The position numbers were made by a program, and so were the translations under genes. The notes beneath the pieces were generated by a model. The model did no database searches, was not told the origin of the DNA, and worked only from the letters and a program-made list of their open reading frames with translations. A DNA stretch of 64,000 nucleotides from Schaedlerella glycyrrhizinilytica_A (GTDB lineage Bacteria; Bacillota; Clostridia; Lachnospirales; Lachnospiraceae): assembly GCF_042852765.1 (NCBI RefSeq), contig NZ_AP031414.1. One strand, given 5' to 3'. This document shows positions 62,099 to 64,000 of this stretch, piece after piece (within the stretch, counting starts at the first letter, position 1; each line of letters opens with the position of its first letter).

Positions 62099-62983
62099 AT
62101 GGCAATTTTTAAAGGCGCGGGTGTCGCGATTGTAACACCAATGAAAGAAAATTTGGAAGTAAACTATGATAAATTAGATGAGATTCTGGAAGAACAGATT
62201 GCGGGAAAGACAGATTCTATCATTATTTGCGGAACGACAGGAGAATCCGCAACGATGTCTGAGCAAGAGCATCTCGATGTGATCAAATTTGCGATCGAGA
62301 GGGTAAATCATCGTATTCCGGTTATTGCAGGAACCGGATCTAATTGTACGGCTACTGCGGTACAGCTTTCAAAAGAAGCAGCAGAAGCAGGTGCGGAAGG
62401 AATTTTACTGGTGACGCCATACTACAACAAAGCGACTCAGAAAGGGTTAGAAGCTCATTACACAAAGATTGCAGAAGCCGCAAAGATTCCGGCGATCTTA
62501 TATAATGTTCCAAGTCGGACCGGATGTGCGATCGCACCGGAGACAGTTGCAAGACTGGTAAAAAATGTCGAATATATCGTAGGTATAAAAGAAGCCTCAG
62601 GCGATATCGGAAATGTGGCAAAAATTATGCATTTATGTGACGGGAACATAGATCTGTATTCCGGAAATGACGATCAGGTTGTACCGCTTCTTTCTCTGGG
62701 CGGACTCGGTGTGATCTCGGTGTTGTCTAATGTAGCGCCGACTTATGTACATGATATGGTTTACGAATATCTGGAAGGAGACAGAGCGAAGAGCTGCAAG
62801 ATGCAGCTGGATGCGATTCCGCTTTGCAGCGCACTGTTCTGTGAAGTAAATCCGATTCCGGTGAAGGCAGCTATGAATTTGATGGGAAAAGAAGTAGGAC
62901 CGCTTCGCGCACCATTGACAGAGATTGAACCGCAGCATGAGGAGATACTGAAAAAAGCAATGAAAGAATTTGGGATTCTTTAA
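62099..62983 (+). CDS. dapA: 4-Hydroxy-tetrahydrodipicolinate synthase
   Basis: 294 residues, TIM barrel. GTTGESATMSEQEH binds pyruvate, YNVPSRTG holds the catalytic Tyr, and GIKEASGD the Schiff-base Lys. First enzyme of the branch to lysine, meso-diaminopimelate and, in spore formers, dipicolinate. AAAGGAGG precedes the ATG. Controlled by the lysine riboswitch. Confidence 0.97.
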   Translation: MAIFKGAGVAIVTPMKENLEVNYDKLDEILEEQIAGKTDSIIICGTTGESATMSEQEHLDVIKFAIERVNHRIPVIAGTGSNCTATAVQLSKEAAEAGAEGILLVTPYYNKATQKGLEAHYTKIAEAAKIPAILYNVPSRTGCAIAPETVARLVKNVEYIVGIKEASGDIGNVAKIMHLCDGNIDLYSGNDDQVVPLLSLGGLGVISVLSNVAPTYVHDMVYEYLEGDRAKSCKMQLDAIPLCSALFCEVNPIPVKAAMNLMGKEVGPLRAPLTEIEPQHEEILKKAMKEFGIL

Positions 62984-63030
62984 ATGAAAAAAGTGATTTT
63001 AAATTTAGAAAGCAATTTCAAATTTACATA

Positions 63031-63094
63031 AAAAAAATAGGAAAACCTTTCCATTCAAGCATTAAGTTGAGTGGAAAGGTCTTTCCTATTTTTT
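63031..63094. terminator. Bidirectional terminator between dapA and the surface-protein gene
   Basis: AAATAGGAAA..CCTTTCCA.TCAA pairs with TTGAGTGGAAAGG..TTTCCTATTT, with A and T runs on either side. Confidence 0.88.
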
Positions 63095-63099
63095 TGCAT

Positions 63100-64000
63100 T
63101 TAGAGCATATTCTTTTTGGAACGATAGATAGACATACTTATCAGTCCGGAGGAGAGGAGGGTTAAAAATAAAAGTTTCATGGGAGCAGTATCTCCTGTTT
63201 CTACTGCCTTTTCAGAAACTTTTTCAGAAGCGGACTGAGATGTTGCGGCGAGTGCTTCCGAAGAGGGCAGCTGAGGGGTGAATGCTTCCGGGGATGGCAA
63301 CTCTTCATCAGATGTACCGTCACCGGAGGTTTCGTCATCGGGAGTAGTTCCATCCGGGACATTTGGATTGGGTTTCTCCGAATCAGGAGAATCATTTTCC
63401 GGAACATCCGGGGCGGGAGAATCATTTTCCGGAACATCCGGATCAGGAATATCGGTCTCCGGTTCTTCGGGATACGCGCCATAGGGATGTCCGCAAATGT
63501 CACAAACAGCTCGATCCGGGAAAATAGCGGAGCCTCCGGTACAATTCCCTTCGTGGAGATGCTGTCCGCATCCATTTAGACATTCTTGATAATGTTTGTC
63601 ATGGTCCTGAATCCATGCTCCGGGCTGATGACCGGTAGCGGAAAGCACTAAATCCTGGAAGGTAACTTCCTTCATAATTCCGTTTTCGTTAATAAACAGT
63701 TTTCCGTCTTTGTCTTTGTAGTGAGCCTTGATCCCATCTGTTTCACAAGTCGGTGCAAGAAAATCGACGGAAATATAATTGTCTCCGGTTAATTGGACAG
63801 TGATATTCTCACTGTGATCTACCATATTCGTATCGCCGCGAAACGCAGCGGTTAAAGTACAAGCGCCGGGAGATAGGATTCCGCTGGCTGTCTGGTAAGT
63901 CAATGTGTAAGTGCCGGAAGTATCTGCATTTACAAAAGCAGAAAGTTGATGATCACCGAAAAATAAAGCCATTTGTCCGTTTGTAGGAGAAAGCAGAACT
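63100..64000 (-). CDS. Cell-surface protein with Pro/Asp-rich repeats (5' partial)
   Basis: The frame is open to the window edge, so only the C-terminal 300 residues are seen. An Ig-like part (SGTYTLTYQTASGILSPGAC) is followed by a Cys/His region (CLNGCGQHLHEGNC, RAVCDICGHPYG) of the kind found in Clostridial surface proteins. Then come a Pro/Asp/Glu-rich stalk with repeated VPENDSP, a Ser/Glu stretch, and VETGDTAPMKLLFLTLLSSG with a basic end. The last part is like a sortase anchor, but with VETGD in place of LPxTG. Confidence 0.75.
   Translation of the reverse strand, partial: VLLSPTNGQMALFFGDHQLSAFVNADTSGTYTLTYQTASGILSPGACTLTAAFRGDTNMVDHSENITVQLTGDNYISVDFLAPTCETDGIKAHYKDKDGKLFINENGIMKEVTFQDLVLSATGHQPGAWIQDHDKHYQECLNGCGQHLHEGNCTGGSAIFPDRAVCDICGHPYGAYPEEPETDIPDPDVPENDSPAPDVPENDSPDSEKPNPNVPDGTTPDDETSGDGTSDEELPSPEAFTPQLPSSEALAATSQSASEKVSEKAVETGDTAPMKLLFLTLLSSGLISMSIYRSKKNML
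63386..63441. repeat. 30-bp tandem repeat in the surface-protein stalk
   Basis: A 26-bp sequence (63386-63411) recurs exactly at 63416-63441, a period of 30 bp encoding a ten-residue unit around VPENDSP. In-frame gain or loss of copies would change stalk length. Confidence 0.85.

Overview
The window is a chromosomal segment from a spore-forming, low-to-moderate-GC member of the Clostridia. The 16S rRNA and gene families point to Lachnospiraceae (the Ruminococcus torques / Mediterraneibacter / Sellimonas neighbourhood); genus is inference, because no alignment was run. Support comes from the spoIIA-sigF-spoVA cluster, T-box and lysine riboswitches, Firmicutes-type AddAB, many AGGAGG ribosome binding sites and TTGACA-N17-TATAAT promoters.

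Layout. 1-5932: end of addB, addA and a small DUF1294 membrane protein. 6005-8310: a PadR / DUF1700 / DUF4097 / PspC envelope module behind a consensus promoter with two palindromes. 8338-15132: T-box-controlled valS, an LtaS-type polymerase, folC and a 45-residue protein. 15170-21546: a TPR membrane protein, spoIIAA-spoIIAB-sigF, then the spoVA genes; spoVAC is inverted, and three matching forespore-type promoters (GTATA, 17-18 nt, [C/G]ATACTA) serve the three transcription units. 21613-29774: a phosphate regulon made of a Na/Pi cotransporter, a PHO-box promoter, pstSCAB, phoU and phoB-phoR; PstS has a circularly permuted motif order. 29831-38688: a duplicated CmpB-type membrane protein, an AraC regulator, a DapF with Ser in place of the first catalytic Cys, a GntR-clpC pair and radA. 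38726-44379: two MerR-controlled units. The second is the most unusual locus here, a protein joining a MerR DNA-binding domain to an FtsX/MacB permease, followed by an ABC ATPase and a second permease. 44426-46484: a metal-homeostasis island with DUF2325, ArsR and DtxR-type proteins, a TraX fragment and an orphan FeoB-associated peptide. 46596-51193: aldo/keto reductase, pyrC, a rhodanese and a CoA-disulfide-reductase/rhodanese fusion. 51375-57070: an rRNA operon in the order 16S-5S-23S. 57103-61058: two more PadR modules. 61105-63094: a lipoprotein and lysine-riboswitch-controlled dapA. 63100-64000: end of a repeat-containing surface protein.

How the genes work together. The forespore cluster encodes the sigma-F switch and the SpoVA dipicolinate channel. 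The phosphate block combines uptake, PhoU control and the two-component sensor. The 39.7-44.4 kb locus looks like a self-contained sense-and-export system in which the transporter itself may bind its own promoter. Coordinates of rRNA ends, riboswitch ends and operators are read by eye and are approximate.
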